Assembly (NCBI GenBank): GCA_964541615.1
Contig: CAZIRA010000007.1
Span: 1-44,548, forward strand
Direction of reading: 5' to 3'
DNA: 44,548 nt
Origin: UPXZ01 sp964541615
GTDB taxonomy: Bacteria; Bacteroidota; Bacteroidia; Bacteroidales; Paludibacteraceae
The notes under the pieces were generated by a model. That model saw only the letters and a program-made list of their open reading frames with translations, was not told the DNA's origin and made no database searches. Positions 26,446-35,214 of the stretch are shown here, in pieces (the stretch's first letter is position 1; each line of letters begins with the position of its first letter). A program made the position numbers and the translations under genes.

Positions 26446-28500
26446 ATGGAAAAAAAGGATTTTAATAATAATTCCAAAAACAACAAACAAGGCAAGCCTA
26501 AGTTCAGCTTGAACTGGCTTTATCTTTTGATAATTTTTGCGATGTTCAGCAGTTTTTTCTTCGGAGACAAAACAAATTCGAAAGAAGTTTCCTGGACTGT
26601 TTTTGAAAGCTATCTTTATAAAGGATATGTAGAAAAAGTAGATGTTTTTTCTAACAAAAAAATCGTAAAGGGTGTCGTACTAAAAGATTCCATGCAGCAG
26701 GTTTTCGGCAAAGACTCCGAAATGTATGCCAAGGACAGGCTGGTTTCTGCCAAAGTCACTTCGGATGACGCTGTGCTGCGGTCTATAGACAAAGTCAGAG
26801 AGCAAACAGGCAAAAACATCGAACTGGAAGTCAATCAGGACAGCGACTACATGAGTATTTTTGTCATGTTTTTCCTTCCTGTGATTCTTTTTGTGATGCT
26901 TTTCTGGTTCCTGAACCGGCGCATGATGGGCATGGGCGGTGGAGGAAGCGGTGGTATTTTCAACGTTGGAAAATCCAAAGCGCAGCTGTTCGATAAAGGC
27001 GACGGCAAAAACCGTGTTACCTTTAAAGATGTAGCAGGTTTGCAAGAAGCCAAACAAGAGATTGAAGAGATTGTGGCCTTCCTGAAAAACCCTTCAAAAT
27101 ATACCGAATTAGGAGGAAAAATTCCAAAAGGCGCACTGCTTGTAGGCCCTCCGGGAACTGGTAAAACATTGCTTGCCAAGGCAGTAGCCGGCGAAGCCGA
27201 CGTGCCTTTTTTCTCCATGTCAGGTTCTGACTTTGTGGAAATGTTTGTGGGTGTGGGGGCTTCACGTGTGCGCGACCTGTTCCGTCAGGCAAAAGAAAAA
27301 GCTCCGAGTATTATCTTTATTGATGAGATTGACGCAGTGGGACGTGCTCGTGGAAAGAACACCAATTTCGGAGGAAATGACGAGCGCGAAAACACACTGA
27401 ACCAGCTCCTTACCGAAATGGACGGTTTCGGTTCGAACAGCGGCGTAATCATCCTTGCAGCGACCAACCGCGCCGATGTTTTGGACAAAGCTCTTTTGCG
27501 TGCAGGACGATTTGACCGCCAGATTCATGTGGATTTGCCGGACGTTCACGAGCGGAAAGAAATTTTCAAAGTACACCTCCGCCCTATTAAAATTGACGAA
27601 ACAGTTGACATAGATTTCCTGTCACGTCAAACTCCGGGATTTTCAGGTGCTGATATTGCCAATGTATGTAACGAAGCAGCTTTGATTGCAGCACGCCACA
27701 ATAAGAATTTTGTTGAAAAACAAGATTTTCTGGATGCTGTTGACCGAATCATCGGCGGATTGGAAAAGAAAAATAAAATTACGACTCTTGCTGAGAAAAA
27801 ATCTATTGCATATCACGAGGCTGGTCACGCCACCATCAGCTGGAAGCTGGAACATGCCAATCCGCTGGTAAAAGTTACCATCGTTCCGCGCGGAATGGCG
27901 CTGGGTGCCGCCTGGTATCTGCCGGAAGAACGTCAGTTGACCATCAAGGAACACATGCTTGATGAAATGTGCTCTACTCTGGGCGGACGTGCGGCAGAAG
28001 AAGTATTCCTTCATCAAACTTCCACCGGAGCATTGAATGACCTGGAACGTGTTACCAAACGTGCTTACGCGATGGTTGCATATTTCGGGATGAGTGATAA
28101 ATTACCGAATTTGAGTTACTATGATTCATCAGGAAATGAGTACGGATTTACAAAGCCATATAGTGAAACTACTGCTGAAACGATCGATTTGGAAGCCAAA
28201 GAAATTGTTGCTGAACAATACGAACGCGCTAAGCAAATACTTCGGGAAAATGCTGAAGGACACAATCAACTGGCAGAATTATTGCTTGAACGTGAAGTAA
28301 TTTTTGCTGATGACCTGGAAAAAATCTTTGGTAAACGTCCGTGGGAATCTCGGAGTGACGAATTGATGCGATTGAATGAAGAGTTAAACGGCAAAAAGAA
28401 ACTGGAAGCTGAAAGTTCTTCGGAAGAAAAGAAAGAAGAAAAACCTGAAGAGTTTGAAATACAAGAGAAACCAGAATCTGAAAATAAAGTGAATTTCTAG
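26446..28500 (+). CDS. ftsH: ATP-dependent zinc metalloprotease FtsH
   Basis: FtsH is a hexameric inner-membrane AAA+ protease that degrades unassembled membrane proteins and short-lived regulators. The 684-residue protein has two N-terminal membrane helices (about residues 24-41 and 140-155) flanking a periplasmic domain. The AAA+ module has Walker A GPPGTGKT (from Gly234), Walker B IIFIDEID and the second region of homology (ATNRADVLDKALLRAGRFDR). The zinc-binding site is HEAGH at residues 457-461. The C-terminal tail is Glu/Lys-rich and low in complexity, common in Bacteroidetes FtsH. All catalytic motifs are intact. A strong terminator follows. Confidence 0.97.
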   Translation: MEKKDFNNNSKNNKQGKPKFSLNWLYLLIIFAMFSSFFFGDKTNSKEVSWTVFESYLYKGYVEKVDVFSNKKIVKGVVLKDSMQQVFGKDSEMYAKDRLVSAKVTSDDAVLRSIDKVREQTGKNIELEVNQDSDYMSIFVMFFLPVILFVMLFWFLNRRMMGMGGGGSGGIFNVGKSKAQLFDKGDGKNRVTFKDVAGLQEAKQEIEEIVAFLKNPSKYTELGGKIPKGALLVGPPGTGKTLLAKAVAGEADVPFFSMSGSDFVEMFVGVGASRVRDLFRQAKEKAPSIIFIDEIDAVGRARGKNTNFGGNDERENTLNQLLTEMDGFGSNSGVIILAATNRADVLDKALLRAGRFDRQIHVDLPDVHERKEIFKVHLRPIKIDETVDIDFLSRQTPGFSGADIANVCNEAALIAARHNKNFVEKQDFLDAVDRIIGGLEKKNKITTLAEKKSIAYHEAGHATISWKLEHANPLVKVTIVPRGMALGAAWYLPEERQLTIKEHMLDEMCSTLGGRAAEEVFLHQTSTGALNDLERVTKRAYAMVAYFGMSDKLPNLSYYDSSGNEYGFTKPYSETTAETIDLEAKEIVAEQYERAKQILRENAEGHNQLAELLLEREVIFADDLEKIFGKRPWESRSDELMRLNEELNGKKKLEAESSSEEKKEEKPEEFEIQEKPESENKVNF

Positions 28501-28511
28501 ATATTTTTATC

Positions 28512-28548
28512 AAACTGCCGGAACTAATTGCTCCGGCAGTTTTTTTTT
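28512..28548 (+). terminator. Terminator of ftsH
   Basis: ACTGCCGGA (28514-28522) and TCCGGCAGT (28532-28540) form a perfect 9-bp stem, extended by A/T pairs, with a nine-base loop and a T run. It starts 12 bp after the ftsH stop. Confidence 0.92.
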
Positions 28549-28629
28549 GATAAGGAGATACTATTTTTTTGCTGAGCGATTACAATCAATAAAAATATAG
28601 CTCTGTCTTATACTAACAAATAATAAAGG

Positions 28630-28773
28630 TTAAGCTCCGACGGAGCTTACGTTTCCACACAATCAAACATTCCTACAAATATATTGCGACTCTGTCGCAT
28701 AATACAGCCACAGCGTGGCTAAATCTTTGTAGAAATCATCATTCCAACTAATAAAAGCTACAGAGTAGCTTAA
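28630..28773. repeat. REPIN-like element of four GCnnC-N3-GnnGC hairpins
   Basis: Four 13-base hairpins share the pattern GCnnC-N3-GnnGC: GCTCC-GAC-GGAGC (28634), GCGAC-TCT-GTCGC (28686), GCCAC-AGC-GTGGC (28707) and GCTAC-AGA-GTAGC (28757). The loops and inner stem bases differ, yet each stem pairs perfectly. The set is symmetrical about 28702. TTAAGCT at the left edge pairs with AGCTTAA at the right edge, and CTACAAA (28673-28679) pairs with TTTGTAG (28726-28732) around the two inner hairpins. This resembles paired REP sequences (REPINs) or a small non-autonomous mobile element. It fills much of the gene-free 449 bases between ftsH and cdsA; the remainder holds only the two flanking signals. 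Confidence 0.7.
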
Positions 28774-28897
28774 TATTATTTATGTCAGAGGCGAAAGGAA
28801 ATTTAAATGTGCATGAGAATTTCATCAAACGCATCAATTTTGCGCCATCAGCAAAGAAAAGAAATCCTCATTTAGATGCTAATTAGAAATCTTTTCC

Positions 28898-28905
28898 TAA
28901 CTTTG
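28898..28905 (+). promoter_or_regulatory. Candidate -7 element for cdsA
   Basis: TAACTTTG matches TAnnTTTG. Transcription would start near 28912. That rules out the in-frame GTG at 28908 as the start codon and supports ATG at 28950. The -33 element is weak (TTTA, 23 bp upstream). Confidence 0.5.
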
Positions 28906-28949
28906 TAGTGAAAGATCCAATTACTAACAATCTGCAGGAACACCTATCA

Positions 28950-29774
28950 ATGAGCACATTCAATAATCTGATACAACGCACTTTTAGCGGTTTGATTTTT
29001 ATTAGCATTGTCATTGTTTCCATTTTATGGCATCCTTATGCATTTGCGGTAGTTTTTTTTGCTGCAATTTTTTTGGGGCTTTACGAATTTTACAAAATGA
29101 CCTACAAACCCGAAACGATTGAAATCAATGTCATTGTAGGTACGCTGGGAGGAATGATTCTGTTCGCCAATGGTTTCTTGCATGCCTATGGATTGACCTC
29201 CCCGATGATTTACTCAACCTATGCATTTTATCTTATCATCGTTTTTATTGCCGAACTTTTCAGAAAAAAAGCCAATCCGATTAATAACTGGGCATACTAT
29301 TTTCTCGGTCAAATTTATGTAGCCATTCCTTTCTCGTTGCTTAATTATATTATCTTTATTCAAGGATATCAGCCATGGCTCCTTTTGGCGCTGTTTATTA
29401 CGCTTTGGGTAAATGACACCGGAGCTTATATAACGGGTATGCTGTTTGGAAAACATAAATTATTCGAACGTGTTTCGCCTAAAAAAACATGGGAAGGATT
29501 TATCGGAGGAGCAGTTTTCGCACTGATTTCAGGCTACGTTTTATCCCGTTTTATCACCGATATCAGTTTGTGGCAATGGCTTGTTTTTTCAGAAATTGTT
29601 GTTATATTCGGCACATTGGGCGATCTGAGCGAATCATTGCTCAAAAGAACTGAAAATGTAAAAGATGCAGGAAAATTAATCCCGGGTCACGGTGGAATCT
29701 TAGATCGTTTTGACAGCATGATTCTGGCAGCACCTGTCATTTGGATTTATCTCAGCTGGATTCTAAGTTTCTAA
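28950..29774 (+). CDS. cdsA: Phosphatidate cytidylyltransferase
   Basis: CdsA makes CDP-diacylglycerol from phosphatidic acid and CTP in the inner membrane, the branch point for phosphatidylethanolamine and phosphatidylglycerol. From the preferred start MSTFNNLIQRTFSG the protein has 274 residues and about seven or eight membrane helices. The family signature is complete near the C-terminus: SLLKRTENVKDAG followed by LIPGHGGILDRFDS. The cytoplasmic WVNDTGAYITGMLFGKHKL segment is also typical. The neighbouring PlsC-like acyltransferase gene fits a shared role in phospholipid synthesis. Confidence 0.95.
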   Translation: MSTFNNLIQRTFSGLIFISIVIVSILWHPYAFAVVFFAAIFLGLYEFYKMTYKPETIEINVIVGTLGGMILFANGFLHAYGLTSPMIYSTYAFYLIIVFIAELFRKKANPINNWAYYFLGQIYVAIPFSLLNYIIFIQGYQPWLLLALFITLWVNDTGAYITGMLFGKHKLFERVSPKKTWEGFIGGAVFALISGYVLSRFITDISLWQWLVFSEIVVIFGTLGDLSESLLKRTENVKDAGKLIPGHGGILDRFDSMILAAPVIWIYLSWILSF

Positions 29775-29838
29775 TTAAAAGGCAGAGATCGGCTGTAAAA
29801 AAAAACTAATAATACTAACTCTCAAAATATTACCCGGG

Positions 29839-29864
29839 AAAATCCCCCCGTGGGAATGGGTTTT
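29839..29864 (+). other. Hairpin directly before the acyltransferase gene
   Basis: AAAA-t-CCC pairs with GGG-TTTT (one bulge), with a C/G-rich interior, ending five bases before the ATG at 29870. It loosely resembles the GC-rich leader repeats before argD and the GH16-like gene, but similarity is too low to assign it to that family. Confidence 0.3.
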
Positions 29865-29869
29865 AAACT

Positions 29870-31018
29870 ATGAATTTTGACGAAATAAGATCATACAATC
29901 CGGAAGAGGTGCCTGCAGCAATGCAGATCCTGACTGAGGAAAAACCATTTATGAAAGTGGTAAGTACCCTTTTTCCATTGATGCCAAAAGATCAACTGAA
30001 ACAAAAACTGCTCAGTTTTAAGAATTCTGACGACCTTCAGAAAGAAATGATTTATCCTTTCCTTCAGTACCTGGAAGCAAATATGACTACAGGGATTGAG
30101 CTGAAAGGTATCGAGAATATTGATATAAATAAGAAGTATCTTTACATTTCCAACCACAGGGATATTATTCTTGACTCTGCGCTTTTCTGTGAAAAATTGT
30201 TGGAAAAAAACATGGACACTGTAGAAATTGCTGTGGGCGACAACCTGCTGGTGTTTCCGTGGATTGAAAAACTGGTGCGCGTAAATAAAAGCTTCATCGT
30301 TCAGCGTGGTCTTTCTGCACGTCAAATTCTGGAAAGTTCAAAAAGGCTTTCAGCTTATCTCAGACATACTTTGAATGAGAAAAAAAGCTCCATCTGGATT
30401 GCACAACGCGAAGGAAGAGCGAAAGACTCGGACGACAGGACGCAGGAAAGTTTGCTGAAAATGTTTAATTTGGCCGGCAGTTCAAACAATCTGATCGAAA
30501 ACCTGAAAGAACTGAATATCTGTCCGCTCAGCATTTCGTACGAATTTGATCCTTGCGATTTTCTTAAGGCAAAAGAATTCCAACAAAAGCGTGACAATCC
30601 CGACCACAAAAAATCCCAGCAAGACGACCTTATCAATATGCAAACCGGCGTGATGGGCTACAAAGGGAAAGTGGTGTATCATATTGCAGGCTGCATCAAC
30701 GATGAATTAGATACAATTGCTGCACAAACAAGCAACCGGAACGAACAAATTAAATTGGTTGTAGAACTGATTGACAAACACATCCACAAAAATTTCAACA
30801 TCACTCCGAGCAATAAAATCGCCTACGATGTAATTTGGGGAGACAGTGAATTTGCCAAAGATTATTCTCCGGCTGACAAAGAGCACTTTGACGGTTACAT
30901 TGACAAGCAAATTCGAAAGATTGATTTAGAAAATAAAGACCGTGAATTTCTACGTAAAAAAATGCTCGAAATGTATGCCAATCCGCTGAAAAATCATCTT
31001 GAAGCAAAACAGACTTAG
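29870..31018 (+). CDS. PlsC-like glycerophospholipid acyltransferase family protein
   Basis: Proteins of this kind transfer acyl chains, typically to 1-acyl-glycerol-3-phosphate to make phosphatidic acid, the substrate of CdsA encoded just upstream. The 382-residue product carries an acyltransferase block: YISNHRDIILDSALF (His96; Asp102 in place of the canonical HX4D spacing), a VRVNKSFIVQRG block, and IWIAQREGRAKDSDD in the position of the FPEGTRS motif. There is no obvious membrane helix. It differs from short PlsC proteins by a long N-terminal extension (about 90 residues) and a C-terminal helical region (about 150 residues). The exact acceptor is unknown; phospholipid or lipid A-related acylation are both possible. 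Confidence 0.75.
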   Translation: MNFDEIRSYNPEEVPAAMQILTEEKPFMKVVSTLFPLMPKDQLKQKLLSFKNSDDLQKEMIYPFLQYLEANMTTGIELKGIENIDINKKYLYISNHRDIILDSALFCEKLLEKNMDTVEIAVGDNLLVFPWIEKLVRVNKSFIVQRGLSARQILESSKRLSAYLRHTLNEKKSSIWIAQREGRAKDSDDRTQESLLKMFNLAGSSNNLIENLKELNICPLSISYEFDPCDFLKAKEFQQKRDNPDHKKSQQDDLINMQTGVMGYKGKVVYHIAGCINDELDTIAAQTSNRNEQIKLVVELIDKHIHKNFNITPSNKIAYDVIWGDSEFAKDYSPADKEHFDGYIDKQIRKIDLENKDREFLRKKMLEMYANPLKNHLEAKQT

Positions 31019-31050
31019 ATAAAAATTCCTCAAAAAATATACTGCAAAAA

Positions 31051-31078
31051 ATTAGAGGCCGGAAATCCGGCCTCTAAT
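31051..31078 (-). terminator. Terminator between the acyltransferase and DUF4395 genes
   Basis: ATTAGAGGCCGG and CCGGCCTCTAAT form a perfect 12-bp stem with a 4-base loop. On the minus strand it is followed by six T, best for the DUF4395 gene. On the plus strand it is followed by CCTTTT, so it can probably serve both convergent genes. Confidence 0.88.
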
Positions 31079-31097
31079 CCTTTTAAAGAAAAACTAA

Positions 31098-31550
31098 TTA
31101 ACCTAAAACCTCTGATTTATAAAACAATCGGTAAACAAACGGATAAACTTCACAGGCCACACAATATGCGAATGCAGCTTCAAGAAATGCGCAAACTCCA
31201 AAAATTGCCGCAAAAACAAGTGCGGAAGAATTCCATCCGAAAAGTGCTGAAACAAGAATCAACACGCTGAAAACGAATCCAATCCGAGCTGAAAAAATCT
31301 TCGGTCCGGCATTGATAGTCTTAGCTGGAATGTGGAAAACTTCATTGAATTTTCCAGACAGGAAAGTCAACGGACTATATTTTGACAATTCTAACGCCCG
31401 CAATAAAAAGTCGAAGAGCAGAAAAGCAATGAAAACGAGATTTGAAGTGGCTAAATACGATGCAAGGAGAATCACAGTCAAAGCAGCATTTCCTCTGGCT
31501 ACATTTTCGTTGATGCGTTTATAAGATATGGGGCAGATTGCAGTTTTCAT
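31098..31550 (-). CDS. DUF4395 family integral membrane protein
   Basis: The function of this family is unknown. From the chosen start MKTAICPISYKRINENVAR the product has 150 residues. An in-frame Met 16 codons upstream lies before the predicted transcription start and is rejected. The N-terminal CPISYKRINENVAR block, a following hydrophobic pair of helices, the FSARIGFVFSVLILV helix and a final AAFAYCVACEVYPFVYRL segment match the DUF4395 pattern, including the paired cysteines near the end. Four membrane helices are likely. It is convergent with the acyltransferase gene and has its own promoter. Confidence 0.8.
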   Translation of the reverse strand: MKTAICPISYKRINENVARGNAALTVILLASYLATSNLVFIAFLLFDFLLRALELSKYSPLTFLSGKFNEVFHIPAKTINAGPKIFSARIGFVFSVLILVSALFGWNSSALVFAAIFGVCAFLEAAFAYCVACEVYPFVYRLFYKSEVLG

Positions 31551-31581
31551 GTGTTTGCTTTTTTTTATAATTATTACAACA

Positions 31582-31612
31582 CAAAAATACTGCTTCACAA
31601 AGCCCGTTTCAA
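31582..31612 (-). promoter_or_regulatory. Candidate promoter of the DUF4395 gene
   Basis: On the minus strand TATTTTTG (31582-31589) fits the -7 consensus, and TTG (31610-31612) lies 20 bp upstream in the -33 position. The implied leader is about 25 bases. Confidence 0.5.
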
Positions 31613-31677
31613 TCCCTTTGCAAGGGTAATTTTATACCAAGAATGTGGGAGGTGAATCTAACATCATTAGGGGAAAA

Positions 31678-32526
31678 CTACACCCGGAACCCGCATTTCT
31701 GGCACCATTCCTCAACAGCTTTGTGCTGCTCAAATCCTTTTCGGATCTGCAGCGATTTGTCAGTTTGTAGAATATCTGCCAAATTTTCCTTGAAAATATT
31801 ACCGAGTAACAGGTTGGCGTCTGCATCGATACAGCATGGTACAACATTGCCATCAGACAGCACTGCAATCTGATCACGCAATCCGTAGCAGGTTTTAATT
31901 GCTGACATTTCGGTATCTGTCCACTGAAAACGGGGTGCTGATTGCAAGTAAATATTGGGAGATAAGGTGATATTTCGTTCATTCGGATTGATTTTATCAA
32001 AATCCTCTGACAAACTGAAATTTGATCTGATAATCTCGAAACAAAGCTGGTTAAAATCTCTGCTCAATTCGTTTGTTTGATTCCAGAGCCGGAGATTGAT
32101 GAAAGTTTTTTCCGATAATTCTTTCGAGAATTTCAACGTGGAAAGGATAAATTCTTTCCATTTACCTTTAGAAATATTTTCTTCCGCATCATGAAGAGAA
32201 ATATTGATCTGACGAACCGGATTTTCAAACAAATAATCGAAATGTCTATTAAGCAAACTGCCGTTCGTACTGATATTTACTTTCAAATCAGCTTCTGAAG
32301 CAATTTTTAGGATTTCTCTAAACTGAGGATGGAGAAGCGGTTCGCCAAGTACATGGAGGTAAACGTAATCACTAAAAGGCCTGATTTGGCTCACTACAAA
32401 TCGAAATTCATCTGTCGTCATGAAGCGTTTTTTCCGATCGCTTTGAAAACAGAAACTGCAGCTGAAATTACAACTATTGCTTATTTCTATGTAGATTTTT
32501 TTGAATTTCATTAAAATATTTATCAC
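31678..32526 (-). CDS. Radical SAM protein with C-terminal SPASM-like cysteines
   Basis: The 282-residue product begins its radical SAM core almost at the N-terminus: CNFSCSFC supplies Cys19, Cys23 and Cys26 (CX3CX2C) for the SAM-binding 4Fe-4S cluster. Then come HVLGEPLLHPQF (the GGEP-like position) and INISTNGSLLN. The C-terminal part holds further cysteines in KTCYGLR, VVPCCIDADANLLLGNIF and WCQKCGF, an arrangement like a SPASM or shortened twitch domain with an extra cluster. Such enzymes modify peptides, sugars or other small substrates; the substrate here is unknown. A start five codons later (MKFKKIY) is equally possible. It is divergent from the O-antigen ligase-like gene. Confidence 0.85.
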   Translation of the reverse strand: MINILMKFKKIYIEISNSCNFSCSFCFQSDRKKRFMTTDEFRFVVSQIRPFSDYVYLHVLGEPLLHPQFREILKIASEADLKVNISTNGSLLNRHFDYLFENPVRQINISLHDAEENISKGKWKEFILSTLKFSKELSEKTFINLRLWNQTNELSRDFNQLCFEIIRSNFSLSEDFDKINPNERNITLSPNIYLQSAPRFQWTDTEMSAIKTCYGLRDQIAVLSDGNVVPCCIDADANLLLGNIFKENLADILQTDKSLQIRKGFEQHKAVEEWCQKCGFRV

Positions 32527-32548
32527 CAGATCTGGCTGAGAAATGGGA

Positions 32549-32556
32549 CAAAATTA
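32549..32556 (-). promoter_or_regulatory. Candidate -7 element for the radical SAM gene
   Basis: On the minus strand TAATTTTG fits TAnnTTTG, 22 bp before the start at 32526, which would leave a leader of about 15 bases. No clear -33 element is visible. Confidence 0.35.
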
Positions 32557-32630
32557 GACAAAAAGAAAGAAATCCTGAATACTTCGACCGTTTTTTCTTA
32601 CACAACAGCCAAACTATGGAAGAAAATCTG

Positions 32631-32638
32631 TAATTTTG
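32631..32638 (+). promoter_or_regulatory. Candidate -7 element for the O-antigen ligase-like gene
   Basis: TAATTTTG followed by CA fits TAnnTTTG. Transcription would begin near 32645, inside the longer open frame, which supports ATG at 32735 as the start. The -33 element is not clear. Confidence 0.42.
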
Positions 32639-32734
32639 CAGCAAATAAGAAACAGTGGCACACCGATTGTTGCTTATCAATCCGAATCAAAACAATCCAT
32701 TCTTACAGTAAATCCCTCGCAAAACGGCTGCAAT

Positions 32735-34171
32735 ATGACTAACAAAAAAATCTGGAAGTTTACACCCATTCTTTTTTCGGTAATAATTCTTCTTTTGCTG
32801 TTTGTCGATTCGTTGTCATTTGATTTCATTGGATTTAAAACAAATCAAGAGACTTTGTTCAACGTTTTTTTTCTGATTGTTTCCACTTCTCCTTTCCTGA
32901 TTCTTTTTTTCTTTGACGATTGGAAGCCGCTGGCTTTTCACAAAAAAATACTGCTCACAGGCATCATAATCCTATTTGTTTCGATATTTTATGCCTCGCA
33001 CATCGGTTATCAATTGTCTGTTTTAGCCACATTGGCGATTTTCTACTATTTCTCTAAAGAAAAGAAAATTTTTCGTCCAGATATTTTTGTGATTTCACTA
33101 TTTATTTACTTTATTGTCAATGCAATAAGCTTATTCTGGTCGCCAGATAAAAGCTACGGCGTACATCTTCTGGGCAACATTTCACCTTTGGTTTATATCC
33201 CGCTTTTGTTTTGCTTTTTCAATATTGAGAAGAAAGATTTCAACCTCATTATGCTGTTTTTGTTTAGATATTCCGTCATTTTTGCATTTATTTCCATCAG
33301 CACCTGGGTGTTGGAATGTCGTTTCCTGGATTTTCCTCTGACAGAAAGCCTTGTAATTAAAAAATACGCTATAGATATTTATTCAAATTATGAAGTGGTT
33401 TTTGCTTGGTCGAACCACATACATCCCACATACAATGGTCTTCTACTTACTTTTGCTTTAACAATCGGCTGGTACTATTTTTTGAATAAAAAAATAGCCG
33501 ATAGCATTCATGTTTTTGAGTTTGTTTTCTTTGTGCTGGCTACTTTCTTGCTGGCTTTGATAACCAGTTCGAGGTTTATGCTTATTTCATGGATTATTGT
33601 CAATGCTGCTGGAATCCTCTTTATTCTCAGAAAAAACAAAGTGCTCCTCGCCACCGTTTCAATCTTATATTTTGTGGTCGCACTGGGTTCTACATGGGTT
33701 TTCTTCGACAAATTTACAGGTTTTATCAATGATCCGATTCGTAGTGCACATTTAAATGTTGCATTTGAATCCATCCAGGAAAACACCTGGCACGGTACCG
33801 GAATAGGCGGAATGACGAAATACATCAATGTTGATAATCCATTCTATGATCCGTTAAGGCCTTCCATCGAATACGAATTTAACCACATTCAGCCTCACAA
33901 TCAGCTGATTGGCGATTTGATGCAAACCGGAATTTTTGGTGTTATTGCCATTTTAGCAGTCATTATTATTTTGTTCTTTTACGGAATAAAGTTCAGATCC
34001 TGGCTGATTATCGTCAATTTGTTGATGTTTCTTTTGCTGATGTCTATTGAAATGCCTTTGATTTTTTCAAAAGGAATATTCTCTTTTGCCTTGATATTCA
34101 ACCTTTTGTTGAAAGTAAAAGCAGGATCACCTGTGATTTTTGAGACAAAGAAACAAAAAGTGGTTTCTTGA
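32735..34171 (+). CDS. O-antigen ligase/polymerase (Wzy/WaaL-like) membrane protein
   Basis: Members of this superfamily polymerise or ligate lipid-linked surface polysaccharide on the periplasmic side of the inner membrane. The 478-residue product (start MTNKKIWKFTP) has about eleven membrane helices. A large periplasmic loop in the second half contains WHGTGIGGMTKYINVDNPF and the Wzy_C-type HIQPHNQLIGDLMQTGIFG, where the HNQ histidine is the functionally important region of the family. The in-frame extension back to 32636 is 33 unlikely residues lying partly before the predicted transcript. The Stealth-family gene follows 86 bp downstream, supporting a role in surface glycan assembly. Polymerase and ligase cannot be told apart from sequence alone. 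Confidence 0.82.
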   Translation: MTNKKIWKFTPILFSVIILLLLFVDSLSFDFIGFKTNQETLFNVFFLIVSTSPFLILFFFDDWKPLAFHKKILLTGIIILFVSIFYASHIGYQLSVLATLAIFYYFSKEKKIFRPDIFVISLFIYFIVNAISLFWSPDKSYGVHLLGNISPLVYIPLLFCFFNIEKKDFNLIMLFLFRYSVIFAFISISTWVLECRFLDFPLTESLVIKKYAIDIYSNYEVVFAWSNHIHPTYNGLLLTFALTIGWYYFLNKKIADSIHVFEFVFFVLATFLLALITSSRFMLISWIIVNAAGILFILRKNKVLLATVSILYFVVALGSTWVFFDKFTGFINDPIRSAHLNVAFESIQENTWHGTGIGGMTKYINVDNPFYDPLRPSIEYEFNHIQPHNQLIGDLMQTGIFGVIAILAVIIILFFYGIKFRSWLIIVNLLMFLLLMSIEMPLIFSKGIFSFALIFNLLLKVKAGSPVIFETKKQKVVS

Positions 34172-34257
34172 CACAACTTACCTCGTTTTTTGACGTTTCT
34201 GATGCATGAAAATCTGTTGCAATTAGTTTAAATTTAACCAAAAAACTGCTGATCAAT

Positions 34258-35202
34258 ATGAGAAATAACGACATCGATCTGATATACCTTTGGGTGGATG
34301 GAAGCGACGCTGAATGGCTGGCTAAAAAGTATAAATTTCAGGGCAAGAAAACTGATTTCAACATTGAAGCTACTACAAAAGCACGCACAACCGACAACAA
34401 CGAGCTGAAATATTCTCTCCGTTCGGCTGAAAAGTATGCACCATGGATCCGGAAAATTTTTATTGTTACAGATGAGCAACAACCAAAATGGTTGAATCTA
34501 CAAAATGAAAAAGTTCAACTTGTAGATATTCGCGAAATCATACCACCCGAAGCTCTACCCTGCTACAACTCGGTAATTATCGAACATTTTTTTTACAAAA
34601 TTCCCGGATTGTCGGAGCGGTTTCTCTATGCAAACGACGATATGTTTTTCAATGCTAAGGTTGATCCCTATTTCTTTTTTAATTCCGAAGGAATGCCAAT
34701 TGTCCGATTACAGAGGGCATTTATGGGAAAATTTATCAATAAATCGAGAAGATTTCTTAGCATACACACTAATATGTACAGAAAAACCATCGATAAAGCA
34801 GCAGGATTGGTCGAAGGAAAATTCGGGAAATACTATTCCGGAACTCCGCATCACAACATCGATTCTTACTTGAAATCGGACTACCGGGAAGTGGTTGAAG
34901 TGGATTTTAGAGAGGAAATCATGGCTACGATCACTCATCATTTGCGGAGCGAGAATGATATTCAGCGAATTATTTACTTATATTACGCTCTTGCCAAAGA
35001 ACGGGGAGTGCTACGCTACGTGGACAGAAGTGAATCCTGCCGAATCCGATTGCATATGCCGGATTTCATGTACTTTATCGACAAATACAATCCAACACTT
35101 TTCTGCCTGAACGACACGCATAAAGCTTCAGATCGTGACCGTGGAAGGATTAAACCATTTCTAGAAGCACTTTTTCCTGAAAAATCGTCTTTCGAAATTT
35201 AA
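34258..35202 (+). CDS. Stealth-family capsular polysaccharide phosphotransferase
   Basis: Stealth proteins transfer a sugar 1-phosphate to an acceptor sugar, making phosphodiester-linked capsule or cell wall glycans. The four conserved regions are visible in the 314 residues: CR1 IDLIYLWVDGSDAEW near the start; CR2 ELKYSLRSAEKYAPWIRKIF plus IVTDEQQPKWL and the catalytic-region FLYANDDMFF; CR3 around GTPHHNIDSYLKSDYREV; and CR4 FCLNDTHKASD to LFPEKSSFEI. No signal peptide or membrane helix is seen, so it is cytoplasmic. It probably shares a transcript with the upstream O-antigen ligase-like gene and faces a second Stealth gene whose stop is only 12 bp away. Confidence 0.9.
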   Translation: MRNNDIDLIYLWVDGSDAEWLAKKYKFQGKKTDFNIEATTKARTTDNNELKYSLRSAEKYAPWIRKIFIVTDEQQPKWLNLQNEKVQLVDIREIIPPEALPCYNSVIIEHFFYKIPGLSERFLYANDDMFFNAKVDPYFFFNSEGMPIVRLQRAFMGKFINKSRRFLSIHTNMYRKTIDKAAGLVEGKFGKYYSGTPHHNIDSYLKSDYREVVEVDFREEIMATITHHLRSENDIQRIIYLYYALAKERGVLRYVDRSESCRIRLHMPDFMYFIDKYNPTLFCLNDTHKASDRDRGRIKPFLEALFPEKSSFEI

Positions 35203-35214
35203 TGTCACCGATAT

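Noticed and set aside
28908..28949. GTG start for cdsA
   Set aside because: It lies within a few bases of the TAACTTTG promoter element, before the expected transcription start; ATG at 28950 gives a typical N-terminus.
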